Positions 9,516-22,113 of a DNA stretch of 64,000 nucleotides are shown piece by piece. The stretch comes from Vogesella sp. XCS3 (GTDB taxonomy: Bacteria > Pseudomonadota > Gammaproteobacteria > Burkholderiales > Chromobacteriaceae). The position numbers and the translations under genes are program-made. The stretch covers positions 2,974,501-3,038,500 of the forward strand of contig NZ_CP085530.1 of NCBI RefSeq assembly GCF_020616155.1. The letters are read 5' to 3'. The notes under the pieces are model-generated. The model had not been told where the DNA came from, ran no database searches, and was given only the letters and a program-made list of their open reading frames with translations. The stretch's first letter is position 1. Each line of letters opens with the position of its first letter.

Positions 9516-10217
9516 TTAGTTCTGGGCAAGCGGGATTATTTCAAGTACCAGCACCGTATCGCCTTGTATGGCAAAGCGTACGTCGCAGTGCGCCAGGCGT
9601 ATGCCGTAGACGCGTGTCGGGTCGTTCTGGTAGGCGGGCCGCGGGTCTTGCGCCAGCACCTCGTCTATCAAGCCGGGCAGCCATGCGGGTGCCGTGTGCC
9701 AGGCTTGCAGGTCTGCCAATGCCTTGGGCTGCCACTGCACGGCAAGCTGCGGGGGCGGGCCATCGACAAAGCCGCCGCGTGCATCCGGTTTGGCTTCCAC
9801 AAAAGGGATGTAGGGCTTGATGTCGAGCACCGGTGTGCCGTGCAGCAGGTCTGCCCCCGCCAGATGCAGGGTGACACCTTGTTGCGTATCGATACTTTTC
9901 AGTTCGACCAATGACAGGCCCAAACCGTTGGGGCGGTGTGTGGCACGGCTGGCAAAGACGCCTACCTTGCTATTGCCGCCCAGGCGCGGCGGGCGCACTA
10001 GCGGCTGCCAGCCACGGGCCAGGGTTTCGTGAAAGACAAACGTCAGCCACACATGGGAAAACGCTTCCAGGCCGCGCACGCAGTCGGCTTGGTTGTAGGG
10101 TGGCAGCAGGGTGAGGCTGACCGGGGCGGATGGTGCCAGCGCCGGTTGGCGTGGTATACCGAACTTTTCCTGATACGGCGAGTTGATCAGGCCAATAGGG
10201 TGCAGTGTGTAGCTCAT
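9516..10217 (-). CDS. trmO: tRNA (N6-threonylcarbamoyl-A37) methyltransferase TrmO (TsaA family)
   Basis: TrmO methylates t6A37 in threonine tRNAs using SAM. The 233-residue protein starts MSYTLHPIGLINSPYQEKFG, typical of the UPF0066/TsaA beta-barrel domain. It carries the RATHRPNGLGLS motif and a later DIKPYIPFVE segment, both characteristic. I chose the ATG at 10215-10217 because the similarity begins there. The frame extends 10 residues upstream without support. The C-terminal part (about 160-233) corresponds to the extra TrmO domain. It precedes the Tim44-like gene on the minus strand. Confidence 0.9.
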   Translation of the reverse strand: MSYTLHPIGLINSPYQEKFGIPRQPALAPSAPVSLTLLPPYNQADCVRGLEAFSHVWLTFVFHETLARGWQPLVRPPRLGGNSKVGVFASRATHRPNGLGLSLVELKSIDTQQGVTLHLAGADLLHGTPVLDIKPYIPFVEAKPDARGGFVDGPPPQLAVQWQPKALADLQAWHTAPAWLPGLIDEVLAQDPRPAYQNDPTRVYGIRLAHCDVRFAIQGDTVLVLEIIPLAQN

Positions 10218-10233
10218 GCCCCGATTGTAGCGA

Positions 10234-10265
10234 AAGGTTGGCCGCACGGGCGTGCGGCCAACCTT
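10234..10265. repeat. 15-bp perfect hairpin made of two inverted TTGGCCGC words
   Basis: AAGGTTGGCCGCACG at 10234-10248 and its exact complement at 10251-10265 are separated by only two bases. The hairpin lies between the stop of the acyltransferase gene (10288) and the start of trmO on the minus strand. It lacks a T-run, so it would be an unusual terminator. Each arm is a copy of the window-wide over-represented word. Confidence 0.9.
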
Positions 10266-10287
10266 GGGCGGGACGGGCCGGGAGAGG

Positions 10288-11037
10288 TCAGCCCGCGAAG
10301 TGACGCTGATGGCGCATGTCCAGACGGCTCATCGGCAGCAGCATGAAGAAGTCGGCACAGTTGAAATCCGGGTCCCACGCCGGCTCGCCGCACACCCAGG
10401 CGCCAGCGCGCAGATAGCCCTTGATCAGCGGCGGTACGGGCACCTGACTGTCGTCGTGCACTTCGCCCAGCGGCAAGGGCAGGTGCGGGGTTACACGCCA
10501 TTCCGCGGGGGACAGGTTTTTGCTTTCCAGCAGGCGGTACAGGCTAACGGCCTGGTGGCCGCCGTCGGCCAGGCTGACGCTGGCGCAGCCTGCCAGGTAT
10601 TGGCCACCGTGCTGGCGTACGTAGTCGGCCAGGCCGGCCCACAGCAGGGCGATGACCGCACCGCGGCGGTAGTCCTTGTGTACGCAGGAGCGGCCGATTT
10701 CGATGATATGGTCGCGGATGCCGGCCAGGCGGCTCATGTCGAATTCGTGTTCGGAATACAGGCTGGGCAGCTGGCGCGCTTTGTGTGGCGGCAGCATGCG
10801 GTAGGTACCGACTACTTTGCCGGTGGTGTTGTCTTCCACGATCAGGTGGTCGCAATAGGGGTCGTATTCGTCACGGTCTATGCCCTCGGCGGCAGAGGCC
10901 AGCTTGGCGCTCATTTCCTGGGCAAATACCTGGTAACGCAACTTTTGTGCGCGACGGATATCCTTGGCGCTGTGCGCCACACGTACACTCAGCTTGCTGG
11001 CTGGCGCCAGCAGAGCGGTTTCGAGACCTTGCTGCAT
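10288..11037 (-). CDS. GNAT-fold acyltransferase, OlsB-like (ornithine/acyl-ACP N-acyltransferase family)
   Basis: The 249-residue protein resembles OlsB and haemolysin-type N-acyltransferases, which move a 3-hydroxyacyl chain from acyl-ACP to ornithine in the first step of ornithine lipid synthesis. Seen in the sequence are RVAHSAKDIRRAQKLRYQVF near the N-terminus, DEYDPYCDHLIVED, and EIGRSCVHKDYRRGAVIALL, which are the family's conserved blocks. The start at 11035-11037 (MQQGLETALL) was chosen because the upstream in-frame region overlaps the mnmG control region and looks non-coding. No olsA homologue is adjacent, so the lipid product is inferred only from family. Confidence 0.8.
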   Translation of the reverse strand: MQQGLETALLAPASKLSVRVAHSAKDIRRAQKLRYQVFAQEMSAKLASAAEGIDRDEYDPYCDHLIVEDNTTGKVVGTYRMLPPHKARQLPSLYSEHEFDMSRLAGIRDHIIEIGRSCVHKDYRRGAVIALLWAGLADYVRQHGGQYLAGCASVSLADGGHQAVSLYRLLESKNLSPAEWRVTPHLPLPLGEVHDDSQVPVPPLIKGYLRAGAWVCGEPAWDPDFNCADFFMLLPMSRLDMRHQRHFAG

Positions 11038-11234
11038 CGTGCACTCCGGGTAGAGGTAGTGCCACCATGCTATGCAGGCAGTTTGACAGCGACGTGAAGC
11101 CGGCATGGCATGATGATGACGGTCTTTTGAAACCCGCATGACAAGCAGGGTGATTAAAATCAACGACTTATAAAGTTTGCGCTTTTGGCGTACAATACCC
11201 GGTTTTGTTTGACCGATCTTTTCGCACAATACCC

Positions 11235-13127
11235 ATGATCTATCCGACGACCTTTGACGTAATCGTAGTAGGCGGTGGCCACGCAGGCACCGAGGCCGCC
11301 TTGGCCGCTGCACGTATGGGCTGCCAGACCCTGCTGCTCACGCACAACATCGAAACCCTGGGCCAGATGTCGTGCAACCCGTCTATTGGCGGTATCGGCA
11401 AAGGTCATCTGGTAAAAGAAGTGGACGCGCTCGGCGGTGCCATGGCGCTGGCTACCGATATCGGTGGCATCCAGTTCCGTACGCTCAATGCCAGTAAAGG
11501 CCCGGCTGTACGCGCAACCCGTGCCCAGGCCGACCGCGTGCTGTACAAGGCAGCCATCCGCGAGATGCTGGAAAACCAGCCTAACCTGATGCTGTTCCAG
11601 CAGCCGGTGGATGACTTGCTGATCGAGGGCGACCGTGTCGCCGGCGCCATCACCGCCATCGGCATCACTTTCCGCGCCAAGACCGTGGTGCTGACAGCGG
11701 GTACTTTCCTGTCCGGCAAGATCCACGTGGGCCTGGAAAACTATACCGGCGGCCGCGCCGGTGACCAGGCAGCCTCCACACTGGGCGAACGCCTGCGCGA
11801 GCTCAGCCTGCCGGTTGGCCGCCTGAAAACCGGCACTCCGCCGCGTATTGATGGTCGCACCATCGACTTTTCGGTCATGGAAGCGCAGCCAGGCGATACG
11901 CCGGAGCCGGTGTTTTCCTACCGTGGCAGCCGCGCCATGCACCCAAAACAGCTGCCGTGCTGGATCACGCATACTAACCAGCAGACCCACGACATCATCC
12001 GCAGCGGTTTTGACCGCAGCCCGATGTTTACCGGCGTGATCGAAGGCGTGGGCCCGCGCTACTGCCCCTCCATCGAGGACAAGATCAACCGCTTTGCCGA
12101 CAAGGAAAGCCACCAGATCTTCCTGGAGCCGGAAGGCCTGACCACGCACGAGTACTACCCCAACGGGATCTCCACCAGCCTGCCGTTCGACATCCAGCTG
12201 GCCGCCGTGCGTTCCATGCGCGGCCTGGAAAATGCCCATATCCTGCGCCCGGGCTATGCCATCGAGTACGACTACTTCGACCCGCGCGGCCTGAAGTCCA
12301 CGCTGGAAACCAAGGCTATCCAGGGCTTGTTCTTTGCTGGTCAGATCAACGGCACCACCGGCTACGAAGAAGCCGCCGCGCAAGGCCTGCTGGCCGGCCT
12401 GAACGCCGGCTTGTACGCCCGCGAACAGGATGGCTGGTGCCCGCGCCGCGACGAAGCCTACCTGGGCGTGCTGGTGGACGACCTCACCACGTTGGGCGTG
12501 TCCGAGCCTTACCGCATGTTTACCAGCCGTGCTGAGTTCCGCCTGCAATTGCGCGAAGACAATGCCGACCTGCGCCTGACCGAAGTTGGCCGCAAGCTGG
12601 GCCTGATCGGCGATGCGCAGTGGGACGCTTTCTGCCGCAAACGCGATGCCGTCGAGGCCGAAAAACAGCGCCTTACCAGTACCTGGGTACAGCCAGGCAA
12701 GTTGCAGCCGGGTGAAGACGAAGCCATCGTGGGCCAGAAGCTGGCACGCGAATACACGCTGGCCGACCTGCTGCGCCGCCCCAATGTGGCCTACACCGAG
12801 CTGATGAAGCTGTCGCTGGCAGGGGAGGGCGTGCAGGACGAGGTGGTGGCCGAGCAAGTGGAAATCCAGATCAAATATCAGGGCTATATCGACCGCCAGA
12901 ACGAAGAAGTCGCCAAGCGTGAACAGCTGGACGACGTAAAACTGCCACTGGACATCGATTACGCGCTGGTAAAAGGCTTATCGAAAGAAGTGTCGCAAAA
13001 GCTGAACCAGCATCGCCCGGAAACGCTGGGGCAAGCCTCGCGCATCCAGGGCATTACGCCAGCCGCCGTAGCCTTGCTGCTGGTACACCTCAAGCGTGGT
13101 TTCAGCGAAGCACGCAGCGCAGGTTAA
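11235..13127 (+). CDS. mnmG: tRNA uridine-5-carboxymethylaminomethyl modification enzyme MnmG (GidA)
   Basis: With MnmE, this FAD enzyme installs the (carboxymethyl)aminomethyl group at wobble U34 of several tRNAs. The 630-residue length equals the usual MnmG size. The FAD site [12 protein letters not shown] is at residues 10-21. The conserved [13 protein letters not shown] and [13 protein letters not shown] blocks are present, and [20 protein letters not shown] lies near 375-395. A TACAAT box at 11191-11196 suggests a promoter just upstream, although its -35 is weak. It begins the mnmG-rsmG-parA-parB run, a conserved bacterial cluster. Confidence 0.98.
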   Translation: MIYPTTFDVIVVGGGHAGTEAALAAARMGCQTLLLTHNIETLGQMSCNPSIGGIGKGHLVKEVDALGGAMALATDIGGIQFRTLNASKGPAVRATRAQADRVLYKAAIREMLENQPNLMLFQQPVDDLLIEGDRVAGAITAIGITFRAKTVVLTAGTFLSGKIHVGLENYTGGRAGDQAASTLGERLRELSLPVGRLKTGTPPRIDGRTIDFSVMEAQPGDTPEPVFSYRGSRAMHPKQLPCWITHTNQQTHDIIRSGFDRSPMFTGVIEGVGPRYCPSIEDKINRFADKESHQIFLEPEGLTTHEYYPNGISTSLPFDIQLAAVRSMRGLENAHILRPGYAIEYDYFDPRGLKSTLETKAIQGLFFAGQINGTTGYEEAAAQGLLAGLNAGLYAREQDGWCPRRDEAYLGVLVDDLTTLGVSEPYRMFTSRAEFRLQLREDNADLRLTEVGRKLGLIGDAQWDAFCRKRDAVEAEKQRLTSTWVQPGKLQPGEDEAIVGQKLAREYTLADLLRRPNVAYTELMKLSLAGEGVQDEVVAEQVEIQIKYQGYIDRQNEEVAKREQLDDVKLPLDIDYALVKGLSKEVSQKLNQHRPETLGQASRIQGITPAAVALLLVHLKRGFSEARSAG

Positions 13128-13230
13128 GGGTCTTTTTGTTGCACTGCGCTCCGGGGTAGCGACTTCGGGGCGCATTTGTTTTTGATACCCGTTACAATCG
13201 GGTCAACTTACACACCGTATTCCGAACATC

Positions 13231-13860
13231 ATGACGCATCGCGCAGAACTCACCCAGGGCCTGGCCGCTATCGGCCTGGATTTGTCCGACGCACAGATCG
13301 ACCTGCTGGAAGGCTATCTGGGCCTGCTGGCCAAGTGGAACCAGACCTACAACCTCACCGCCATTCGCGATAAAGACCGCATGGTGAGCTACCACTTGCT
13401 GGATAGTCTGACCCTGGTGCCACAGCTGGCCGGCGGCACGCGCATGCTGGACGTGGGCTCGGGTGGCGGTATGCCGGGCATTCCTACCGCGATTGCGCGC
13501 CCTGATCTGAAAGTGGTGGTGCTGGACGCTAACCACAAGAAAACCACCTTCCTGCGCCAGGCTGTCATCGAGCTGAAGCTGGATAACGTGGAAGTGATCA
13601 CCGAGCGCGTAGAAGCCTACCAGCCGGCAGAGAAATTCGATCGTATTACCAGCCGCGCCTTCTCCGAGCTGGCCGAGTTCGTCAAGCTGTCGCGCCACCT
13701 GTTGGCCGCAGATGGCCAGTTTGTCGCCATGAAGGGTGTTTACCCGTTTGAAGAAATCGCCCAGCTGCCGGCAGACTTTGCCGTGGCCGAAGTGAAAAAA
13801 CTGGACGTGCCGGGGCTGGATGCCGAACAGCGCCACCTGGTACGCGTGGTAGCAAAATGA
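13231..13860 (+). CDS. rsmG: 16S rRNA (G527-N7)-methyltransferase RsmG (GidB)
   Basis: The enzyme methylates G527 in the 530 loop of 16S rRNA using SAM. The 209 residues match the family. The SAM-binding motif LDVGSGGGMPGIP lies near residues 70-83, preceded by YNLTAIRD and HLLDSL motifs. The gene lies about 100 bases after mnmG and overlaps parA by four bases (ATGA), so translation is probably coupled. Confidence 0.97.
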   Translation: MTHRAELTQGLAAIGLDLSDAQIDLLEGYLGLLAKWNQTYNLTAIRDKDRMVSYHLLDSLTLVPQLAGGTRMLDVGSGGGMPGIPTAIARPDLKVVVLDANHKKTTFLRQAVIELKLDNVEVITERVEAYQPAEKFDRITSRAFSELAEFVKLSRHLLAADGQFVAMKGVYPFEEIAQLPADFAVAEVKKLDVPGLDAEQRHLVRVVAK

Positions 13861-14648
13861 CAGCCCGCATTATCGCTGTGGCCAACCAGAAGGGCGGGGT
13901 GGGTAAAACCACCACCGTCGTGAATCTGGCGGCCAGCCTGGTAGAGCAGGGCCGGCGCGTACTGATTGTCGACCTTGACCCGCAGGGCAACGCCACCATG
14001 GGTAGCGGCATCGACAAGAGTGCTTTGCAAAAGTCGGTGTACCACGTATTGATGGGCGAGCACACCGTAGAAGAAGTACGCCAGCCAGCCAAAGAAGGCG
14101 GTTATGACGTGCTGCCGGCCAACCGCGACCTGTCGGCCGCCGAGATCGAACTGGTGCAGGAGCTGGCGCGCGAAGCCCGCCTGAAGAACGCGCTGGAGCT
14201 GGTGTCTGGCGAGTACGACTACGTACTGATCGACAGCCCGCCGTCGCTGAACCTGCTCACCCTGAACGGTCTGGTGGCCGCGCAGGGCGTGCTGATTCCG
14301 ATGGTGTGCGAGTACTACGCGCTGGAAGGGCTGACCGACCTGGTGAACACCCTGCGCAAAGTGCGTGCGGCGGTGAATCCGCGCATTGAAATCATGGGCC
14401 TGTTGCGTACCATGTTCGATGCACGCAGCAACCTGTCGCAGCAGGTATCCGAACAGCTGGCGCGCCACTTTGGCGGCAAGGTTTTCGATACTGTCGTGCC
14501 GCGTAATATCCGCCTGGCCGAAGCACCCAGCCACGGCTTGCCCGGCATCGTGTATGACCGTGCCGCCCGCGGCTCGCAAGCCTACCTTACCCTAGCGGCC
14601 GAACTGATCGCCCGCCTCGAACCGCAAACCGCAAGTACCGAGCATTAA
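13857..14648 (+). CDS. parA: Chromosome-partitioning ATPase ParA (Soj)
   Basis: ParA is the dynamic ATPase that moves ParB-parS complexes and segregates the replication origin. The 263-residue protein has the deviant Walker A KGGVGKTTT at about residues 11-19, the DLDPQGNATMG block and the Walker B-like YVLIDSPPSLN. The start overlaps the rsmG stop (ATGA). It lacks a long N-terminal DNA-binding domain, so it is the chromosomal type. parB follows after one base. Confidence 0.97.
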   Translation: MTARIIAVANQKGGVGKTTTVVNLAASLVEQGRRVLIVDLDPQGNATMGSGIDKSALQKSVYHVLMGEHTVEEVRQPAKEGGYDVLPANRDLSAAEIELVQELAREARLKNALELVSGEYDYVLIDSPPSLNLLTLNGLVAAQGVLIPMVCEYYALEGLTDLVNTLRKVRAAVNPRIEIMGLLRTMFDARSNLSQQVSEQLARHFGGKVFDTVVPRNIRLAEAPSHGLPGIVYDRAARGSQAYLTLAAELIARLEPQTASTEH

Positions 14649-14649
14649 T

Positions 14650-15510
14650 ATGGCCAAACTCAAAGGACTCGGGCGTGGCCTGGACGCGCTCCTCTCCACC
14701 GTCGAAGCAGACAACGAACGCCTGACCACGCTGCCTGTGCGCAGTATTCGCCCGGGCAAGTACCAGCCGCGCAGCCATATGGATGAAGCTGCACTGGCAG
14801 AGTTGGCCGCATCCATCCGCTCGCAGGGGCTGATTCAGCCCATCGTGGTACGTGAAATCGGTTTGGGCGACTACGAACTGATTGCTGGCGAACGCCGCTG
14901 GCGTGCCAGCCAGCTGGCCGGGCTCACCGACATCCCGGCGGTGGTGCGCAGTGTGGCCGACCAGTCGGCACTGGCTATGGGCCTGATCGAGAATATCCAG
15001 CGCCAGCAGCTGGACCCGCTGGAAGAAGCCAAGGGCATCAAGCGTCTGATTGAGGAGTTCGGCCTCACGCATGAGGCGGCTGCCGATGCGCTGGGCCGCT
15101 CGCGTAGTGCCATCAGCAACCTGTTGCGCCTGCTGGCCCTGCCTGCACCGCTGCAAACCATGCTGCACGAAGGTCAGTTGGAAATGGGTCATGCCCGCGC
15201 ATTGCTGCCGCTGCCGGTGTTGCAGCAAATGGCGCTGGCGCAGGCGGTGGTGGCCGAGCAGCTCTCCGTGCGTGAAGTCGAGCAGCGTGTACAAGCGCTG
15301 GCCGAGCCCAAGGTTGGCCGCAAAGCGGCTGTGGCCGCCCCGCGTGACGCCGATATCGAGCGCCTGGCAGGGATGCTGTCGGATAAGCTTGGCATGAGCG
15401 TCAGCTTCCGTCATGGCAGCAAGGGTAAGGGCAAGGTCATCATCGATTATGCAAGTCTGGAAGAGCTGGATGGCTTGCTGGAAAAACTGCAAGCAAAATC
15501 AAACGGCTGA
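14650..15510 (+). CDS. parB: ParB/Spo0J-family partition protein (CTP-dependent parS-binding clamp)
   Basis: ParB binds parS, loads and spreads on DNA as a CTP-dependent clamp, and is pulled by ParA. The 286-residue protein begins with KLKGLGRGLDALLS and has the ParB/Srx fold with the GERRWRA arginine patch at about 80-86. A helix-turn-helix follows, around THEAAADALGRSRSAISNLL. The C-terminal dimer domain is present. It forms an operon with parA. I found no TGTTTCACGTGAAACA-type parS in or near this cluster. Confidence 0.97.
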   Translation: MAKLKGLGRGLDALLSTVEADNERLTTLPVRSIRPGKYQPRSHMDEAALAELAASIRSQGLIQPIVVREIGLGDYELIAGERRWRASQLAGLTDIPAVVRSVADQSALAMGLIENIQRQQLDPLEEAKGIKRLIEEFGLTHEAAADALGRSRSAISNLLRLLALPAPLQTMLHEGQLEMGHARALLPLPVLQQMALAQAVVAEQLSVREVEQRVQALAEPKVGRKAAVAAPRDADIERLAGMLSDKLGMSVSFRHGSKGKGKVIIDYASLEELDGLLEKLQAKSNG

Positions 15511-15546
15511 GCGGCTTGCTGCAATTATCCAGACGACGTGCCGAAG

Positions 15547-15576
15547 TTGACGCTTTCGTCAGCTCAAGCCTATAAT
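15547..15576 (+). promoter_or_regulatory. Sigma-70 promoter of the atp operon
   Basis: TTGACG at 15547-15552 and a perfect TATAAT at 15571-15576 are 18 bases apart and 24 bases before the atpI start codon. This is the clearest consensus promoter in the window and explains strong expression of the operon. Confidence 0.85.
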
Positions 15577-15600
15577 CGACCGATTTTTTAAGTGCCGTAC

Positions 15601-15963
15601 ATGACTAATCCGGACGCCAAACGCGTAATTCGACTGCAGGTGAGGCTTACCCTGCTAGCCGTAGTGATCAGCTTGCTGGTTGCTGGCGCGACGATCAATG
15701 TTCCGGTGTCGGCACTGATGGGCGGGCTGTGTGCCATCTTGCCGGCACTGGCTTACGTGCACATCGCTGGCGCGGTGCACAGGGTTTCTCCTGCAGAATT
15801 GATGCGGGCGCATTACAAGGCGGAAGCAGTCAAGTTTGTGCTGACTCTTTTGTTATTTGGTGGTGCTCTCGCTTTTTTCAAGGATTTGTCGGTGGCGGGT
15901 CTGTTTGGCGGCTACATAGCAGCCACTTCCGCTTACTGGTTCGGGCTTCTGATTAAAAATTGA
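15601..15963 (+). CDS. atpI: ATP synthase subunit I (AtpI), c-ring assembly factor
   Basis: AtpI is a small membrane protein that helps c-ring assembly and perhaps magnesium supply. The 120 residues contain four hydrophobic helices (about 17-33, 37-57, 76-95, 98-117), the usual AtpI pattern. The ATG at 15601 was chosen; a GTG at 15592 would add three residues. It is first in the atp operon and has poor conservation, as is usual. It is followed by atpB after 9 bases. Confidence 0.85.
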   Translation: MTNPDAKRVIRLQVRLTLLAVVISLLVAGATINVPVSALMGGLCAILPALAYVHIAGAVHRVSPAELMRAHYKAEAVKFVLTLLLFGGALAFFKDLSVAGLFGGYIAATSAYWFGLLIKN

Positions 15964-16785
<822 letters not shown>

Positions 16786-16848
16786 TTTTTAGCAGTTTTT
16801 TCGTACCTTTTCTCAAACCATCCTTGCATTAGTCTTTAGGAGATTTAA

Positions 16849-17136
<288 letters not shown>

Positions 17137-17186
17137 TTTTTAAGCGAAAACGGTTGTTGTCGTAACCACACTGGAGGAAAACAAGC

Positions 17187-17657
17187 GTGGAATTCAACGT
17201 AACACTACTGGGCCAGGCGATCACTTTCGCTATCCTGGTATGGTTCACCATGAAGTTTGTTTGGCCTCCGCTTACCAACATGATGGAAGAGCGTGCCAAG
17301 CGTATTGCTGATGGCTTGGCCGCTGCAGAACGTGGCAAGCAGGATCTGGAAGCAGCCGAAAAGCGTGTTGCTGACGAACTTCGTCAGGCTAAACAACAAG
17401 CTACCGAGCTGATCCTGGCCGCTGAAAAGCGCGCCAACCAGATCGTGGAAGAGGCGAAGGACGCCGCTCGCACCGAAGGTGCCAAGCTGGTAACCGAAGC
17501 CAAATCCCAGATCGATCAGGAAGTGTTGCGTGCCAAGGAAGCCCTGCGCGAGCAGGTAGCTGGTCTGGCCGTAGCCGGCGCAGAGAAGATCCTGCGTAAA
17601 GAGATCGACGCTGCCAAGCACGCTGATCTGTTAGCCTCCATCAAAGCGGAGTTTTAA
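17187..17657 (+). CDS. atpF: F1Fo ATP synthase subunit b
   Basis: Subunit b is the peripheral stalk. The 156-residue protein has one N-terminal membrane helix (about 5-25, [19 protein letters not shown]) and then a long charged coiled coil that reaches F1. It starts with GTG at 17187, supported by a GGAGG site at about 17173-17177. Confidence 0.96.
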   Translation: MEFNVTLLGQAITFAILVWFTMKFVWPPLTNMMEERAKRIADGLAAAERGKQDLEAAEKRVADELRQAKQQATELILAAEKRANQIVEEAKDAARTEGAKLVTEAKSQIDQEVLRAKEALREQVAGLAVAGAEKILRKEIDAAKHADLLASIKAEF

Positions 17658-17664
17658 TTAACTC

Positions 17665-18201
17665 ATGGCAGAACTCATTACCGTAGCAAGGCCCTATGCC
17701 GAAGCGGTATACAGCCTTGCCACCGAGCAGCAGTCTCAAGCCAAGTGGTCTGACGCGCTCGCGTGGCTGGCTGCCATGGTGGCGAACCCGGACGTGACGC
17801 AAGTCGTCACGAACCCGAAACATACCGCGCAAGAGATTGAGGCGTTGTTTTTGGACGTACTGGGCGACAAGGCGAATGATGACATCAAACAGTTCATCGT
17901 TACCCTTATCGAAAACCGTCGTCTGACGCTGCTGCCTGAAATTGCCGAACAGTTTGAAGCCCTCAAGGCCCGCGCCGAAGGTGTGCTGGACGCTCAAGTA
18001 GAGTCCGCCTACCCGATGGACGAAAGCCAGCAAGCTGACCTGATCGCCACGCTTACCAAGAAGTACGGCAAAACCGTACGGATTGAAGTGCGTGTTGTCC
18101 CCGAGCTGATCGGTGGCCTGCGAGTACTGGTTGGTGACGACGTGATTGATGCGTCGGTGAGCGGCAAGCTGCAGGCAATGGCAGCAAGCCTCAAGAATTA
18201 G
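17665..18201 (+). CDS. atpH: F1Fo ATP synthase subunit delta
   Basis: Subunit delta links the peripheral stalk to the top of F1. The protein has 178 residues, the normal length, with typical N-terminal [15 protein letters not shown] and C-terminal [20 protein letters not shown]. It lies 7 bases after atpF and 8 before atpA. Confidence 0.96.
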   Translation: MAELITVARPYAEAVYSLATEQQSQAKWSDALAWLAAMVANPDVTQVVTNPKHTAQEIEALFLDVLGDKANDDIKQFIVTLIENRRLTLLPEIAEQFEALKARAEGVLDAQVESAYPMDESQQADLIATLTKKYGKTVRIEVRVVPELIGGLRVLVGDDVIDASVSGKLQAMAASLKN

Positions 18202-18209
18202 GAGAGATC

Positions 18210-19751
18210 ATGCAGTTGAACCCCTCTGAAATCAGCGATCTGATCAAGGCGAAGATTCAGAACCTGGCTGAAGGTGCCGAGACCCGTACCAAAGGTACTG
18301 TGATCTCCGTTACCGACGGTATCGTTCGTATCCATGGCCTGACAGACGTGATGCAGGGTGAAATGCTCGAGTTCTCGGGCAACACCTTTGGCCTGGCCAT
18401 GAACCTGGAGCGTGACTCCGTAGGTGCCGTGATCCTGGGCGAGTACGAGCACATCTCCGAAGGTCAGGAAGTTAAATGTACCGGCCGTATTCTGGAAGTG
18501 CCGGTAGGTCGTGAGCTGGTTGGCCGCGTGGTAAACGCGCTGGGTCAGCCGATCGATGGCAAAGGCCCGATCAACGCGTCCACAACTTCCCCGATCGAAA
18601 AGATTGCTCCGGGCGTTATTGCCCGTCAATCCGTTTCGCAGCCAATGCAAACCGGCCTGAAGTCGATCGACTCCATGGTACCGGTTGGCCGCGGCCAGCG
18701 TGAACTGATCATTGGCGACCGTCAGACTGGTAAAACCGCTGTGGCACTGGATGCCATCGTGAACCAGAAAGGCACAGGCGTTGTCTGCATCTACGTAGCC
18801 GTAGGTCAGAAAGCGTCCTCCATCGCCAACGTAGTGCGCAAGCTGGAAGAGCACGGCGCAATGGGTCACACCATTGTGGTTGCTGCGACTGCTTCCGAAG
18901 CGGCTGCACTGCAGTTCATCGCGCCGTACTCCGGCTGCGCTATGGGCGAATTCTTCCGCGATATCGGTGAAGATGCACTGATCGTTTATGACGATCTGTC
19001 CAAACAAGCCGTAGCCTACCGTCAGATCTCCCTGCTGCTGCGCCGCCCACCGGGCCGCGAAGCTTACCCGGGCGACGTTTTCTACCTGCACTCCCGTCTG
19101 CTGGAACGCGCTTCCCGCATCAACGAAGACGAAGTAGAAAAACTGACTGGCGGCGCTGTTAAAGGCAAAACCGGTTCGCTGACTGCTCTGCCAATCATCG
19201 AAACCCAAGCTGGCGACGTTTCCGCTTTCGTTCCGACCAACGTAATTTCCATTACCGACGGTCAGATCTTCCTGGAAACCGACCTGTTCAACGCTGGTAT
19301 CCGTCCTGCTATTAACGCAGGTATTTCGGTATCCCGCGTGGGTGGCGCTGCTCAAACCAAGGTCATCAAGAAACTGGGCGGTGGTATCCGTCTGGCTCTG
19401 GCCCAGTACCGCGAACTGGCTGCGTTCTCGCAGTTTGCTTCCGATCTGGACGAGGCGACCCGCAAGCAGCTGCAACACGGTGAAGTGGTTACCGAGCTGA
19501 TGAAGCAGAAACAGTTCTCGACCCTGTCTACCGCCGAAATGGCGCTGACTCTGTGGTCCGTGAACAAGGGTTACTACGAAGACGTACCGGTTAAGAAAGC
19601 CCTGGCTTTCGAAGCAGCGTTCCTGGCTTACGTTCGCGCTAATCACGCAGACGTGCTGACCGCTACCGACGCTTCCGGTGATCTGTCTGCCGACAACGAA
19701 AAAGTACTGGCCAAGGCGATCGAATCGTTCAAGGCTGGCTACAGCTTCTAA
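18210..19751 (+). CDS. atpA: F1 ATP synthase subunit alpha
   Basis: Alpha is the non-catalytic nucleotide-binding subunit of F1. The 513-residue length equals the E. coli protein. The P-loop [10 protein letters not shown] is near residues 170-179, and the ATPase signature region with [20 protein letters not shown] is around 285-304. An AGGAG ribosome site precedes the ATG. Confidence 0.98.
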   Translation: MQLNPSEISDLIKAKIQNLAEGAETRTKGTVISVTDGIVRIHGLTDVMQGEMLEFSGNTFGLAMNLERDSVGAVILGEYEHISEGQEVKCTGRILEVPVGRELVGRVVNALGQPIDGKGPINASTTSPIEKIAPGVIARQSVSQPMQTGLKSIDSMVPVGRGQRELIIGDRQTGKTAVALDAIVNQKGTGVVCIYVAVGQKASSIANVVRKLEEHGAMGHTIVVAATASEAAALQFIAPYSGCAMGEFFRDIGEDALIVYDDLSKQAVAYRQISLLLRRPPGREAYPGDVFYLHSRLLERASRINEDEVEKLTGGAVKGKTGSLTALPIIETQAGDVSAFVPTNVISITDGQIFLETDLFNAGIRPAINAGISVSRVGGAAQTKVIKKLGGGIRLALAQYRELAAFSQFASDLDEATRKQLQHGEVVTELMKQKQFSTLSTAEMALTLWSVNKGYYEDVPVKKALAFEAAFLAYVRANHADVLTATDASGDLSADNEKVLAKAIESFKAGYSF

Positions 19752-19794
19752 TCTGGGTCTTTCGGATACCTCGAGTTAAAGAAAGGTTCAGGAT

Positions 19795-20661
19795 ATGGCA
19801 GTCGGTAAAGAGATTCTCACCAAGATCCGAAGCGTGCAAAACACGCAGAAGATCACCCGCGCTATGCAAATGGTGTCGACCTCCAAGATGCGCAAAACGC
19901 AAGAGCGTATGCGCGCTGCCCGTCCTTACGCCGAGAAGGTGCGTGCTGTTATGGCGCACCTGGCTTCGGCCAATACGGATCTGGAGCACCCACTGCTTGC
20001 CCGTCGCAGCGAAATCAAGCGCGCAGGCATTATTGTGGTTACCTCGGACAAGGGCTTGTGCGGTGGCTTGAACGCCAACGTTCTCAAGCGCTTCTACGCC
20101 AAGGTAAACACGCTGCAAGAGCAAGGCGTTGAAATTCAAGCCTGCGCTCTGGGCCAGAAAGGCCTGGCAGCCTGCCAGCGTGCCAAGCTGAACGTTGTGG
20201 CAAGTGCGGTTCATCTGGGCGATGTGCCCAAGATGGAAAAACTGATCGGCCCGCTTACAGTGCTGTTGAAACAGTACGCTGAAGGCGAACTGGATGCGGT
20301 TTACATCGTGTACTCCCGCTTCATCAATACGATGAAACAGGAGCCGGCGCTGGAACAGTTGCTGCCTCTGACCGAAGAGCACATGGTTGTCGAGCACGCC
20401 CACTCGTGGGATTACGTGTACGAGCCAAGTGCACCGGAAGTCATGGAGTTCCTGGTGAAGCGTTACCTGGAATCTGTCGTGTATCAGGCTGTGGCCGAAA
20501 ACATGGCGTCCGAACAAGCTGCCCGTATGGTAGCGATGAAGGCCGCAACAGATAACGCCGGTAATGCCATCAAGCAACTGCGCCTTGTGTACAACAAGTC
20601 GCGTCAGGCAGCGATTACCAAAGAACTGTCTGAAATCGTGTCTGGTGCCGCTGCGGTATAA
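19795..20661 (+). CDS. atpG: F1 ATP synthase subunit gamma
   Basis: Gamma is the central rotor shaft. The 288-residue protein begins with [20 protein letters not shown] and ends with the conserved C-terminal block [20 protein letters not shown]. Length and motifs are normal. It lies 43 bases after atpA. Confidence 0.97.
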   Translation: MAVGKEILTKIRSVQNTQKITRAMQMVSTSKMRKTQERMRAARPYAEKVRAVMAHLASANTDLEHPLLARRSEIKRAGIIVVTSDKGLCGGLNANVLKRFYAKVNTLQEQGVEIQACALGQKGLAACQRAKLNVVASAVHLGDVPKMEKLIGPLTVLLKQYAEGELDAVYIVYSRFINTMKQEPALEQLLPLTEEHMVVEHAHSWDYVYEPSAPEVMEFLVKRYLESVVYQAVAENMASEQAARMVAMKAATDNAGNAIKQLRLVYNKSRQAAITKELSEIVSGAAAV

Positions 20662-20694
20662 CCGTCGCAGGACTGTAAAAGTTTATTGAGTTAG

Positions 20695-22098
<1,404 letters not shown>

Positions 22099-22113
22099 TC
22101 AAGGAGACGGCTC

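Noticed and set aside
11160..12857. Long open frame antisense to mnmG (565 codons)
   Set aside because: It is a mirror of the GC-rich codon pattern of mnmG, with a His/Gln/Ala-rich low-quality translation; the sense gene is certain.
11000..15600. Search for a parS site near parAB
   Set aside because: I saw no TGTTTCACGTGAAACA or close variant here; it may lie elsewhere on the chromosome.
18198..19646. Long open frame antisense to atpA (482 codons)
   Set aside because: Same reason: the sense strand encodes a highly conserved ATP synthase subunit.
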